Source of the DNA: Hemerocallis citrina
Taxonomy: Eukaryota > Streptophyta > Magnoliopsida > Asparagales > Asphodelaceae
Direction of reading: 5' to 3'
Assembly: GCA_017893485.1 (NCBI GenBank)
Contig: CM030361.1
Span: 140,262,461-140,326,460 of the forward strand
Length of the DNA stretch: 64,000 nt
Position numbers and translations under genes: made by a program. Below the pieces are notes generated by a model, which did not search any database, was not told where the DNA came from, and saw only the letters and a list, made by a program, of their open reading frames with translations. Shown one piece after another: positions 1-11,208 of the stretch. Each line of letters starts with the position of its first letter. The first letter of the stretch is position 1.

Positions 1-180
1 TCGGAGGTGCGTCGCAGGGATCCATCCCGGTGTTTCGCACTTTTTGCAAGTTCGCAGCAGCGGCAAGAGACCAAGTCAACACGTCGGTGAAGGTCAACAG
101 GTCAACAGGTTTGCTTTATTGTTTTCTCCAAGAATCCACAAATTCATCTGTTTGCTCCCACACCAAAATCAGCAGCAATA
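1..180 (+). repeat. 3' end of a Tat-like gypsy LTR, truncated by the window edge
   Basis: The segment follows the 3' part of the LTRs at 13094-13685 and 27741-28332: a GGAGGTGCGTCGC block, the GTGTTTCGCACTT block, and a terminal stretch CCCACACCAAAATCAGCAGC. It is closest to the LTR at 34093-35233, which ends in the same CACCAAAATCAGCAGCAACA style. No primer-binding site follows, so the junction at about 180 is a break or a later insertion. Confidence 0.7.
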
Positions 181-2460
181 GTGACGAAGACCTTGCGAAT
201 GATTTTAACATCATCTATAAGCTGTACTAGTCTTAACTCAGCAACATGAAAAGAAATAATCATAACCACGCAGAAAAATATAATCACATTAACAGAATAA
301 AATCAAATAACCAAACATGGGATCCAAGAACTTACCAAATAGCTCGAGAATGTGCAATGTAGTAACAGTTCGACGAGTTCCTTTCAGTTACCCATCACTG
401 TACCTGTATAACATAACTCAAAAGAAAGAGGAAGAGAACCCGTTAGAGCAAGCTTCGGGCGACAAGTAATAGAAAACAGTAAATTAGAAAATAAAGGACT
501 ATATAACAAGAACAGAAATTGGAACGATATCGGAGTTAATAAATGATAACGGTAACAAAACCAAAAGTTGATAATTAATATTTCAGAAATCAGGAATCAA
601 TGTTTAATAAGCAGTATTCCGTATTAGTGTCAATATTCAATGTTCATTTATGTCTATAAGTCTATTATTTATTTTAATCCTAATTAATGCACGTACTACT
701 GCATTCCATACTGCAGGTTCGGTGCATACAAAACAATGTACGTTTTAGACTTCGTGGTGGGATCTACAGAGCGTGTACTCGGTGTCGATAACAATAATTT
801 ACAATTAACAATTAATAATTCACAATCGATACTTCTCCTTCCATGACAATACGATATAAAGATAAGGCCTTACCGAGCACATTTTCTGAGATTATCCACT
901 ACTAAGTCAATCCTTATTAACCCCGGCTTGTTTAATATTTTTATTAACAATCATTTATATACATGCATGTGATCAATGTGGACGATAGTATCAATACTCA
1001 TGCAACAGGTACAATCAATGAGACCAATAGCACTAGTACAATTTCAAGATGATATCAAGACTATACAATATATGAAATACACATGGTCCAATTTATTAAA
1101 TATGGAAAACACGATTTATATGCAAAACATAACAATATATGGACTAAGTGTATTACAATTTCTATATGCAATGTTTTAAGTTTCTGTGTCGAGAATCGGG
1201 CCGAAACCTTAGTACAAAATCAAGCAAATGACAAGGTAGTATATTGAATGTTCCTTAGTACAATAAATTTAACGGTTTGGGATTGAAGTAAACAATAATA
1301 GCACGATGAGAAGACTATGAATCAATAACATGGTACAATAAATAAACAATGGAGTTCAATTAAATGCGATATTCAATTTGATTACTACTTGCCGGATTTC
1401 AAAAAGTGTTTTCTTGAACTAGAAACAATAAAAATGAGTTCAAGAGATGCTTGCCTGTTAGGTGACGATTCTGAATATGAACGAGAGAATAATGGGACCA
1501 GAATTTTGACGGCGGCACGTGCACTCCATGTGCACCGTAATACGTGCAACACACGTGCAACAAATCCATAGCAGCAAGAACGCACAAAGAGACAACAACA
1601 CAGGAAACCACACAACAGCGACATCACCAAACAGCAAACAACCCAACCCCTCCAAAACAGCAAACGGCCAAGTCACCTCTCCACAACAGCAAAACAACAA
1701 GACAATTCCACACCGGATCTTCACACAAACACCAAATGCAGATCCTCCAAAACACCAAACACAATACAAACCAATCCCCTACTCCACAACAACAAACACA
1801 CAAACCAATCCCCTACTCCACAGCAGCAAAACCAATCCCCTACTCCACAAGAGCAAACACACAAACCAATCCCTTCTCCACAACAGCAAAACCAATCCCC
1901 TACTGCACAAGAGCAAACACACAAACCAATCCCCTACTCCATAACAGCAAAACCAATCCCCAACTCCTCTTCTCTTCCCCACCAAAATAGCATACGCCAA
2001 GCGCAGATCCAAACACCAAACACCCAAAATAAAAACCCAACTCTCCTCTTCTTCACCGCGACACACACAGAGAGAGAGAGAGATGGCGGGAGAGAGAGTG
2101 GGAGGGTGTTTAATAAAATAATAAATAGAGTAATGGGTAGTTGGAGATAGTGGGGAGTTGGGAGATACGGGGGATTGTGAAGTTAAAGAGATATGGGTTG
2201 ATTGTTAGGCGGAATATGGGCTTGTGGGTTTGGGTAGACCAAGATTTGGGTTCAGGATCCAATAAGGAGATGAGTTTGGGTAGGTAATGGTATGAGCTTG
2301 CAAATGGATTGGGCTAATAAAAGATAACAATAATAAAACTAGAATAATAAATTGAAATAGAAGGCCCACAACAAGCCCAATATCCAAAATACATTAAAAT
2401 ACAAAAGAGAACAGTATAAAAATACAAGGAAAATCCGTACAATCGGAAATAGGGGTTACA
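181..2460 (-). mobile_element. R1 long LTR, copy 1 (minus orientation; left limit uncertain)
   Basis: This belongs to a long terminal-repeat-like family with further copies at 42864-49304 (minus) and 62266-64000 (plus). Shared blocks include the AATGCACGTACTACTG block near 690, the GTGCATAC block near 720, a region around a GAGAGAGAGAGAGATGGCGGG tract at 2070-2090, and a minus-strand 5' terminus TGTAACCCC (complement of 2452-2460). TGTAAC starts are typical of many plant gypsy LTRs. No protein domain or PBS is visible. The short ORFs inside look like low-complexity artefacts. Family assignment is not possible from sequence alone. Confidence 0.5.
1768..1966. repeat. Minisatellite with alternating 27/33-bp units
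   Basis: The core CCAATCCCCTACTCCACAA recurs at about 1771, 1805, 1832, 1865, 1892, 1925 and 1952. Spacing alternates between 27 and 33-34 bp, which makes a 60-bp higher-order unit. It lies within R1 copy 1 and explains several long open frames on both strands here. Confidence 0.85.
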
Positions 2461-2679
2461 TGTAATGTGTAATTTACCAATATGTGTAATATGTATAACA
2501 TGTGCTATTTTAATATGTGTAATAGGTGTAATATGTGCAGTCTATCACCAATAATACTAAAAAAAGTAAAAAACAATTCCACTACTATTAAGATCCATAC
2601 ATAGTATATAACAGATTAATAGTAGTTCTCTTTTTTTGTGTTATTTAATAGTATTTAAATTTTTAAAAATAGAAAACGC
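2461..2679. other. AT-rich spacer with TGTAATATGTG repeats
   Basis: Short degenerate repeats of TGTGTAATATGTG type occupy 2461-2545, followed by AT-rich sequence. I see no gene or clear element termini. Confidence 0.5.
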
Positions 2680-2856
2680 CTAGGCGTTGGACATTAGGCG
2701 GATGCCTGATCGGCGCCACAAACGCCTACTCAACAAAACGGTCGCCTAATCGCCTCTGACCGCCTAGACCACCGTCTGTGGCAAAGGCGGTTCGTTCTCC
2801 TCCATCTGAGCGCCTAGGCGTTGCCTAGGCGTTCGAGGCGGTCGCCATTTAGAACA
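2680..2856. mobile_element. Possible end of a hAT-like non-autonomous element
   Basis: The segment is dense in the palindromic motif CGCCTAGGCG and ends in GGCGGTCGCCATTTAGAACACTA. The complement of that end resembles hAT termini of CAGTGTTCTAAA type. The right edge abuts exactly the point where the gypsy pol remnant (2857-3187) is broken. The opposite terminus and target duplication were not found, so this is tentative. Confidence 0.35.
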
Positions 2857-3187
2857 CTAGCTGCAGGGTGTCTATAAAAGAATTTCTAGGGTTCAATTTT
2901 GAGCCTTCATAGAATACTAGATCCTCAATATTGAAAGTCTTACTTATGACAAAGCCTTCAGGAAGGTCAACGACATAGGTATTATCATTGATTGTATGTA
3001 AAATCTTAAATGAGACTGCAACACGTATGTTCAAGTTCTTAACGGATCCAATTAGAAACCGTTCCGGACGAATCCGAACCATCTCTTTGTTACCAACATC
3101 AAGTGTTATAATTTTTTTTCTAGTATCTGTTATTAATGTGTAGTTAAAATTATTCTCATTAATTTCCTTAGAAATTTCTTTATGCAA
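2857..3187 (-). pseudogene. Integrase C-terminal remnant of the gypsy element
   Basis: The minus-strand frame carries the block MVRIRPERFLIGSVKNL, then SFKILHTINDNTYVVDLPE and FNIEDLVFYEG. This is the conserved GPF/Y-type C-terminal region of plant gypsy integrases, where similar MVRIRPERF and AYVVDLP blocks occur. It follows directly after the gag zinc-knuckle region, so about 3 kb of pol is missing. It is not a functional gene. Confidence 0.75.
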
Positions 3188-3188
3188 A

Positions 3189-5759
3189 TTATGAATGCAG
3201 AATACAAATGTGGATGCAGACTCTGTGACTGTGATATTCTAACACAGGGGTAAAATCTATGGGCTGCCAAGTGACCTGGGAAAGGATGGGTGATCCAGGT
3301 ACACTTAATGAAGGTGACTGGACAGACTGAATACAATTGAGAGACTGATCATCCATTTTTTCATCAAAATCATCACTTACATTAGGTTCATAGGTAAACT
3401 TATTGTCGCGCTCATCAGGGATGACAACGGTACCTTCTACTATATTGATCCTATTTGGGTTGGGACAGTTGTCAGCAACATGGCCGTATCTCTTGCATTT
3501 ATAGCACTTAGTGAGATGATCAATCTTGGAAGAGTCTCTTTCAGTGTTCTTACCCGTGTTGTTGTTTCTAAGTGGATAGAAATTTGAAGTAGGCTTGTTT
3601 GGGTAAGACTTGTTAGGGTACTGAGGAGAGAAGTGCTCAGGTCTAGAGGGGTCAGGAGGGTTCATTCTAGAGGAATGATCCATCGAATCGCTGGACTTGT
3701 AATGGAAACTTGCTTTAAGGGAATCCATATCGAAGACAAGGGCACAGTGTAGTTGAAGGCTCGCCTCAGGCTCAAGGCTCAGGCTTAACAATAGTTTGAG
3801 CCTCAAGCCTCAGTTAAGGCTCCCCTTTGTTCGAAGCTTCACTCAGGCTTGCGCCTGGACGCGCCTTAGCAAAGGCTTGAGGCTTGCGCTTCAAGCAAAA
3901 TGCGCGCCCGAACATAACAGACCCGACCCGACTTGACCCGTCTTTACAACCCGACCCATCTTCAACCCTTCTCATATCCCGTAACTCCCCCAATTCTCTC
4001 TCATCCCCAATTCCAAACTCTAACCCCAATCTCCACCTCCTTAACTCCTTAATCTGCACTCATCCTCATCAATCTCTCCCCCCTTTCAACAACATCGGCG
4101 GCGACAACGAAGCAGCTCTGCGGTGACACGACAACATACAATAGTTCAACGGCTACAGCGAAAGTAGATCGGCTGTGCCGGCAGCCATTTTACTCAGTCT
4201 CCAGACTCTCCACTTCTATTCTGGTTTCTTTCTGTTCTGATTTTACACTTTTATGGTTTCTTTCTTGGGTTTTCGTCTATCTTTGCTTATGATGTTTTTG
4301 CAAGTTACTTTGAAACAAAATTGTGAAGCTAGTTCATTCCATAATTTACTATAATCATGAAACCATGCTTTATTCAAAAATTGCATCATATTTCAGTGTA
4401 GAGCATGACCAAATTTTATGGTCGGCTAACTTTATGTTATTGTTGTAATATTTCAAAATACCTTGCCATTTACTAATATTGTAATACTGTAAAATTGCAT
4501 GCTCATTACTGCAATATTTAATTTGATACTATTGTAACTTTACTGTATATTCATTACTTGTATGCTCATTACTGTAATACTGTGATATTGTATGATGTAT
4601 GGTAAGTATCTTCATTACTGTAATACTGTATGCTCATTACTATATGAAACTATGAATTCAAGGTTAACATGATATTATTGTAGTTTTACAGAGGGACACA
4701 TTGTATCACTTCGTCTTTGGGGCAAGAAACACATTGTAGTTATACATTACAGATGAACACATTGTAGTTTTACAAAAATGATAACTTACACAGACATCTT
4801 GGTTATTGTATGATATCTTTTATATGATGTTATCTTGCTTATATAATTTTATTTGTAAATTTAAAAAACCTTCCAAAAGTAATAATGAGCTTCGGTTAAA
4901 TGAGGCTTACGCCTCAAATTGCGCCTTGCGCCTCAGGCTTTTTATGGGGTAGTGAAATTGCGTTGCGCCTTACGCCTTCAACTACACTGCAAGGGCATAA
5001 GCTACCGTTAATGAGTCCACATTTCTATGAATTAGCTTGTTTCCTCAGATCGGCTTGTAATCCAGCCTTAAACCTAGAGAAGGATTGTTCTTCGCTCTCT
5101 TTACCTAAGACATTGCATCAAATAAGGAAGTTATCAAACTTATCAACATACTTTTGGGTGGATTTGTTTTCTTGATAGAGTTGATTCCACGAATCTAGCA
5201 ATCGGGTGTGGAACGACATCGGTACATATCCCTCAGTGAGCTTCTCTTTCATGATTTTCCAAGTGGCTATGGGTGCCAGGCCTCGGCCTCGATGGGCATG
5301 TTCAAGATTGGTCCAGTGTTGTTGAGCTTTACCCGTCAATTTCATAGTGGTAAATTTAATATTCAGGGCTTCGCTCATATCAAATCACACAAAGCAGTGG
5401 TCCATGGCACAGATCCAATCGAGGTAAGCTTGGGGTTCCATGTGGCCTTCAAAATAGGGAACGTTAGCCTTAATGTTCTTGTATTGTTCGTCAGGGTCAC
5501 GATCTTGACGTCGGCCGTTGCGATCATTCCCTTGAGGGAACTGATGATTAGCATGAAGCTCAAGGGCAACAATTTGATTTAATTCCACTTTTTCAAGACT
5601 CTGATTGATATTGGCAAGAGTTGCTTGAATGACAACTAGGGTAGCGAAAATATCAAAGTTGTCCATCTCAGTTCGGGGAGGTTTAGGGTTCCTAATGGGG
5701 TGGTTAGGGAGGGACAAGAAAGGCTTTTCAGGATCTATGATGGTGCTGCGAAGACGCAT
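3189..5759 (-). pseudogene. gypsy gag, interrupted by a hAT-like insertion
   Basis: Gag capsid-like sequence runs from 5759 to 4990: VPYFEGHMEPQAYLDWI, a MKLTGKAQQHWTNLE block and KSTQKYVDKFDNFLI. It contains in-frame TGA codons at 5385-5387 and near 5118 where Trp and probably Arg are expected. After the insertion at 3745-4989 the frame resumes (CALVFDMDSL) and reaches a CCHC zinc knuckle, CYKCKRYGHVADNC, near 3460-3500. Reading continuity on both sides of the insertion confirms the split. Confidence 0.8.
3745..4989. mobile_element. hAT-like non-autonomous transposon, 8-bp target duplication
   Basis: The ends are inverted repeats: CAGTGTAGTTGAAGGC at the left and its complement GCCTTCAACTACACTG at the right. 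They are flanked by the perfect 8-bp direct repeat CAAGGGCA (3737-3744 and 4990-4997). An 8-bp duplication and CAGTG termini are hAT hallmarks. The subterminal regions are rich in GCCTCAGGC and GCGCCTTGCGCC palindromes. The 1245-bp element has no transposase frame. The middle (about 4200-4870) is AT-rich with scattered TAATACTGTA repeats. Confidence 0.9.
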
Positions 5760-5972
5760 TCACCAACGGTGGAAAACTAGAGGTCGTGGGGATGTGTGTT
5801 TGTTAAAATTTGGGGACACGTGTTCTAAATGCACTTAAGGTTTTTTTTATAATTTTATCTGAAGTAATCTAAAAGAATGAAAGAAAAAAATAATAAAAAG
5901 ACTCCAAACGATTCTAAATGAATGCTAAAATAATGCCTAAATGATTCAAGAACTAGGGTTTTAAGAACCTTC

Positions 5973-5984
5973 GCTCTGATACCA
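5973..5984 (-). other. Retrotransposon primer-binding site (initiator Met-tRNA type)
   Basis: The complement reads TGGTATCAGAGC, the classical plant retrotransposon PBS. It sits two bases inside the LTR boundary of the minus-strand gypsy remnant and fixes its orientation. Confidence 0.85.
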
Positions 5985-5985
5985 A

Positions 5986-7185
5986 AATGATGTAACACGT
6001 AATCCTAAATTGAGAATTTCCAAGAATTTTAAAAGATTAATTTTACCAACATGTAATGCAGATCAAGTTAGAAATTAAAACAGTTAATCGGTTCGATGGA
6101 TTTTCAAGAATTGAATTAAGTTTAACAAGCTCAATTAACAATTCAGTTCTAACAATCAATAATTATATCTCTAAGCGTTCTAGCAAGTAAAAGATGCAAT
6201 ATTGATTTGTACTCTAATTAGCAAGTAGAAACACTCACTCAAAATTTGTGGACGACAGATAAATCGAATAATATAATAGAAATGATAAGGCAGTATAACA
6301 TAAATATTTGAAAAGTGGAAAGAGTATACCGAGTTGCGATGAAAATGTCGTGACGTTGCTGGATCTGAACAATAGGTAGCACTAGAAGTGCGAACGATCG
6401 TCAATGGGTGGCTGCCGTGGAGCTGCGACGAGAGGCAGCGAAGGGGGGGTCGGCGATGTTGTTGCTGGTTGATCGCAGTCGCGATGGCAACGGAAGTTGA
6501 CGGCGATCGGGGTGGTATTCGGTTTCGATTTTCGAAGTAGATGGAGTTGGGATTAGGGTTTCGACGAGGGAAAAGGGGGTCGACGGCGGCGTCGAGGTGG
6601 TTCGGGGTTGTGGTGAGGGTTTCGACGATGGAGATGAGGAGTTCAGGATCGAGGGCGAGGGAGGAAGGTGGGAAGATCTCGACAGAGGAGGGGTGAGGGC
6701 GGTCGACGAGGTGGAGATGAGGCAGTCGACGGGGAGAGGGAGGGAGCGGGGTGCTGCTTCGACGACGGCGAGGGCGATGGGTTTCGGTCGGGATTCAAGA
6801 AGAGGAAGAAGTAGGGTTTGGGGGTTAGATTAGGATTTAATTAATTAGGGTTAGGATTTGGGATTTTGGATATAATTGGGGATTTTGGGGTAGTTTTAGA
6901 GTTTATCACAAACCCTAAAATTTTATTAGGATTTATCACAAACCCTAATAATTCTTTTAATTGTATCAGAAAAGGAGGGAGGATGAGCAAAACTCAACAC
7001 AATATTTTTTAAAAATTAAGAATAGCATAACTTCTCATTAATTTCAAGGCCTATATATAGACGCAAAACAAATTTTGATACAAATCTCAAAATATTCTAA
7101 TGCATAAAAGAAAGATTACATATGGCTATAATTGTCAAAAACAAATATGGTACTGAAATAAAATACTAAACTAGTAGAATTGATG
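5986..7185 (-). repeat. 5' LTR of the decayed gypsy element (outer limit approximate)
   Basis: The inner end is defined by the adjacent PBS; on the minus strand the LTR finishes ...GTGTTACATCA. A TATA box (CTATATATAG, 7051-7060) would drive minus-strand transcription toward the PBS. The outer end is proposed at the minus-strand TGTTAGTTGAG near 7185, without a confirming target duplication. The GC-rich part at 6400-6830 (GA/CG-rich, open on the plus strand) lies in the transcribed portion of the LTR and is not a gene. Confidence 0.55.
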
Positions 7186-8137
7186 TCTTCATCATACTCA
7201 ACTAACATCGTATAGATTTATTTTAGTTAGTGTAGATTAGAAAGTTCACTGTAGTTTACTGGATATGTATTCAAAAGTCAATATATTTAGCTTATATCTT
7301 CTAGAATTAAACTTGATTACTGATTTGATAAAGTAGTAAGTTCCATCTCTTAAATCATTTTATTTTGGGTAGATTGCTTATTTGATCTGTTTGCTTTAAT
7401 TAGAATAGGGGGTTGTCGAGATATTTGGGAATGTTTTGGCTCTTGGCTTGGGTTTATTTGTGCTTCAGAGTTTCTATATGATATAGCTTCTCATATCACA
7501 TCTCATGTTCTTACGGACTTCCTCCTTGGTTAAAAAGAACCGAGATCTGTTATATAGTCTTTATGGATTATAGCAAGAGCCTCGACCATAGTTCCCGTAG
7601 TAGGGATGGGGATGGTGGTAATTTATTGAGTGATGGCAGTAGCTCAACTTTCTGGAATTTGCCATTGTGTTCCATATTGAGAATGTTCCAGTGATAAATT
7701 GAACCTTAAAGATCTACATTGAGTTTGTCTATTTTCTGTTAGTGGTACTATCAATTTTTTTTTACATTTCTCATTCTTATTGTGCTGGAACTAAAGCTTT
7801 GGCGACAAAAAGAAAGATAATATTCACATACTTTGTAATCTCCATTAGAAACCAGTTAGTTAGACATCAGATTCGCTGTTCAAGTTGTTTTATATAATCA
7901 ATGGTGAGAATAAGTTTACGGGACTCCTTGTCCAGTTATTTATGATAATATTCTCCTTACAATTTCTCATGTTCCCGCATTATACCATGGATATACCAAC
8001 TGGTCCATTAACACCAAAATGTGGAATTGGTAAACTAGCTTGAAATTCTTTTGCAGACAATTTACCTTCTAGCTTTTTTGGGCTTTACATTTGCATTTAA
8101 TTTTTTCTTTATGCCTATTACTGTGTTGATTTTGCAG
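7186..8137 (+). other. Upstream/intronic sequence of the phosphatase fragment
   Basis: This AT-rich stretch ends in a polypyrimidine-type acceptor (GATTTTGCAG, 8128-8137). A weak coding-like stretch lies at about 7564-7690 on the plus strand, serine-rich and open for about 40 codons. I cannot match it to the phosphatase family. No exon carrying the DLDET-type catalytic motif is visible. Confidence 0.5.
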
Positions 8138-9699
8138 AGACGCTAGTGCATTCCTCACTTGAACCATGCCAAGATGCAGATTTTACATTTCCAGTTAACT
8201 TCAATCTCAAAGAGCACACAATCTATGTACGCTGTCGTCCTTATCTTAAGGACTTCTTGGAGAGGGTTGCTGGCTTATTTGAAATCATCATATTTACTGC
8301 AAGTCAAGGCATATATGCTGAACAACTTCTTAACATCCTTGATCCCAAAAGGAAGTTATTCCGCCACCGTGTTTTTCGTGAATCTTGTGTCTACGTGGAT
8401 GGAAACTTCTTGAAGGATTTATCAGTACTTGGTCGAGATTTGTCACGTGTTATCATTATCGACAACTCCCCTCAGGTAATATCAACTGCATATCTGCATT
8501 CTAGAATGGTACTCCTGAAGTTTTTCCTTGATTTTTGTGGTCTAAACACTCCTTATTTCTGATTTAGATTTTATTCATAGACTTGCTCAAGGATTTTACA
8601 CCTTACATCAAATTATTTTATTCTCTAGTTCTATATGTTTGTCGGTTGAGAAGGCATTAAAATATTTTATACTCAATTCACAGTTCTTGAAGGTAGCATT
8701 GAACGAAGTCATTCATGTTGGCATTATGGAATTCATTCAAATTACTAGCAATTTTTGGGAATTTGCTGTGCCTTGGCTTCAAATATAATTCAAGCAAGCC
8801 TACAATTCCCTCCTGAAGCTCTTAGTTTATCAAATTACCATTTTATATTCACATGACATAGCATTGACGGAAGTAATTCTTGTTGGTTATGGGAGTCGTT
8901 CAAATTTCCAATGAACATTAAGGATTTTGTTGTGCCTTGGCCTTTCATATAATTCAAGCATGCTCGTGATTCCCTAAAACCTCCTTTAATTTAAAATGTT
9001 AGTATCTTTTAGTTATCGAATTCGTAGTTTTGTAGCGTTGTGGAAATTCATTCAAATTATTTGCTCTTTTTGGAATTTGTTGTGCCTTAGCCTTGAATAT
9101 AACTTAAGCAAATCTACGACTCCATCGTTGTAACTTTTTATTTAGAAGAATTAGGACGGTTGCTCCTTCGCTATGTTAAATTGCATTAGCAATGTAGGTT
9201 GCCTACCAATTACCAGACCTTCAAGGATTTATCGTGCTAGTGGCGCTACGCTGGTGTCAGCTGTTCCCATCGCTAGTAATATGCCTGTAACTTGGCTGCT
9301 GCTGGGAAGTGGATAGTCAATGATAAAATAGTCCAACCACCCATGATGATGATATTAGTATTCGATCAAATCTAATATAAGCATGAAATAATAAAAATGG
9401 AGCATTAAATCAATTTCGAGATTGTCATGTATGTCTGAGATAATTGATGTTCTTTTGCTGCTACAACTATTTACTGATTTCTACATGTGCTTTCTCAGGC
9501 ATTTGGGTTTCAGTTAGAAAATGGAATTCCAATTGAAAGCTGGTTTGATGACCACAAGGATCAAGAATTACTTTCTTTACTTCCATTCTTGGAAAGTTTG
9601 GTTGGGGTTGACGATGTCCGCCCATTGATAGCTAAGAAGTTCAATCTCCGCGAAAAGGTAGCTGCTTCAACGTGTTTTTCTCTTGACTTACGACGGTGA
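8138..9699 (+). pseudogene. SCP/FCP1-like CTD small phosphatase fragment, two exons
   Basis: Exon A (8138-8475) begins after a TTTGCAG acceptor with E-TLVHSSLE. It continues with FPVNFNLKEHTIYVRCRPYL, GLFEIIIFTASQ, YAEQLLNILDPKRKLFRHRVFRE and VIIIDNSPQ, and ends at CAG/GTAATA. Exon B (9499-9657, or to the stop at 9699) continues in phase 0 with [18 protein letters not shown] and ends AKKFNLREK. This is the NIF/FCP1-homology HAD phosphatase domain of plant SCP1-like small phosphatases, which dephosphorylate Ser/Thr, typically on the RNA polymerase II CTD. The retained part has the motif II and III regions (FTAS, DNSPQ). The first catalytic motif DxDxT is split: only its final T starts exon A, and the exon with both Asp is absent here. 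No frame damage occurs in the two exons. I infer a gene truncated or scattered by transposons; upstream exons may lie outside the window. Confidence 0.85.
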
Positions 9700-10297
9700 G
9701 TTGTTGTCAAAGAGAAAGGATTCAAATAATTGATAGAGCCTCAAGAAGAGTTTTTCTTGGTTTCATACCTAGTTTAATACCAGAATTCCCATTTTCATGT
9801 ATTATTGTAACTCTGTTGTTGTGCCAAGTGTTGCGTGCATCATGACTTATATGGGGCTTAGACTTGTCAAGTGCTTATCAAAGTTTGAGGCCAATATTCA
9901 TTAAGTTATGATAACTTTTTGTTTGCCTCCTTTCATGCTATTCAAAGAATAAGATGAAATTCATTTCAAAATAAAACTTTCAGAATGGTGGTTATCAAGT
10001 TGTCAAACCCAAATTATGTTGTTGAGATCTGCAGTAGGTGATATAAAACTTTTGCATTTGAATTTTTACTAAACTAGACTTGTAGCTTTATATACTAGTC
10101 CAGTCAATACTAAAGAACAGAATAAAGAATGGCAGTTTTGTTCCGATGAATATCTGCACCTCATTTCAACTATGAAGATCACTTGTGAGAAGTGTAAAAT
10201 CACGAGGACCTCAAAACTGGTACCTCCTTTATGGTGCATTAGGAAGGTGTCTTCAAAAACAAAGCCTTTCAACTAGCATCAATCGTCAGTTTGATTC
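9700..10297. other. Downstream flank of the phosphatase fragment
   Basis: This AT-rich sequence lies between the last phosphatase exon and the copia-1 5' LTR. It is possibly 3' UTR or intron of the phosphatase gene; I see no further exon. Confidence 0.5.
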
Positions 10298-11014
10298 TAT
10301 TAGAAATTGGTTCCATCGTATTCTACTCATCAAGATGTATAAAATGATGTACTCACATGTTCAAAACGGATTTTAAATGAATAAAATATTCGTCTCCGAA
10401 GTTAGCTTGTTAAAATGAAGAATTGGACTTTTGTTTGATATGTGACATTGAAAGTTAGTTTCATATTGGAAAGGAGCAAAAAGCAAATGAAGTTATAAGT
10501 TAAAAACTGAGTTAAAAGGTTGTGCCCTTAGGAATACGAATATTTTCTCCGGAGGGAGAACACACCCAACTTGGGCGTTGGTGTGAAACACGCCTGCTGG
10601 GGGCCGGATCGGACTTGGGCTTGAGCTTGAACTTGAACTTGAAACAGTAAACTTATTTTTTTCGCAAAATTCAGTTCTGATTTGATATGGGCAGTTGCAA
10701 CTGTCATCACAGTTTTTGTCTGAACAGTTACAACAACTCTCCTGATTTTAGGGCTATAAATAAGACTGGATTCTGATCAAATCCGTGTCCTATTCATATC
10801 TTCCCTACCACCCTGTATCAGCATAAACATATCACCAAACGTTGTCATATCCTTTCTCGACCGAGTCTCTATTATTCTAGTGTAAGTTAATGGAGTTCTG
10901 ACTGTTGTATCTTGGGAGACAACTGCCGCATAACCTGTATATCGTAGTAGTGGCAGAATTAAACGTCTTAAGGACTTTGTTTCAACAAGCCTCAGTCTGT
11001 CTTTTTCTTCACCA
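10298..11014 (+). repeat. Copia-1 5' LTR
   Basis: Aligned throughout with 28476-29180. The 5' terminus is degraded (TATTAG against TGTTGA in the other LTR). A TATA-like GGCTATAAATAAGACTGG occurs near 10750, and similarity ends at CTTCACCA. It has a 3'-LTR partner and a downstream copia RT, so it is not a solo LTR. Confidence 0.85.
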
Positions 11015-11208
11015 TATTCAAGGTCGGAATTCAAGATAATATTTCTTCTTTCTGTGCTTTGTGTACAGTGATATACGTTGTTTGCAAAACAGTCCCTTTA
11101 ATTCACGATTATCAAGGTTCGAATTGAAGATACAATATCTTTCTTTTGTTCTTTGCTGATAGTGAATTATACTGTTTCACTATTGATAGAAGTCTAAGCA
11201 ATCACACT

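Larger units (their letters stand above)
2857..7185 (-). mobile_element. Decayed Ty3/gypsy retrotransposon with PBS and 5' LTR
   Basis: Read on the minus strand, the order is: LTR (about 7185-5986), a PBS complementary to initiator Met-tRNA (TGGTATCAGAGC, complement of 5973-5984), gag, then the last part of integrase. Protease, RT, RNase H and most of integrase are deleted. A hAT-like element (3745-4989) splits gag. No 3' LTR is present; the left end meets the hAT-like fragment at 2856. The gag and integrase remnants resemble plant chromovirus-type gypsy elements, an inference from motif style only. Confidence 0.75.

Noticed and set aside
2849..3806. A single host gene with a zinc knuckle on the minus strand
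   Set aside because: The zinc knuckle is followed by integrase C-terminal sequence and preceded by gag and a PBS, so it is a retrotransposon remnant.
6597..6833. 78-residue Gly/Arg-rich ORF
   Set aside because: Low complexity inside the gypsy LTR with no domain.
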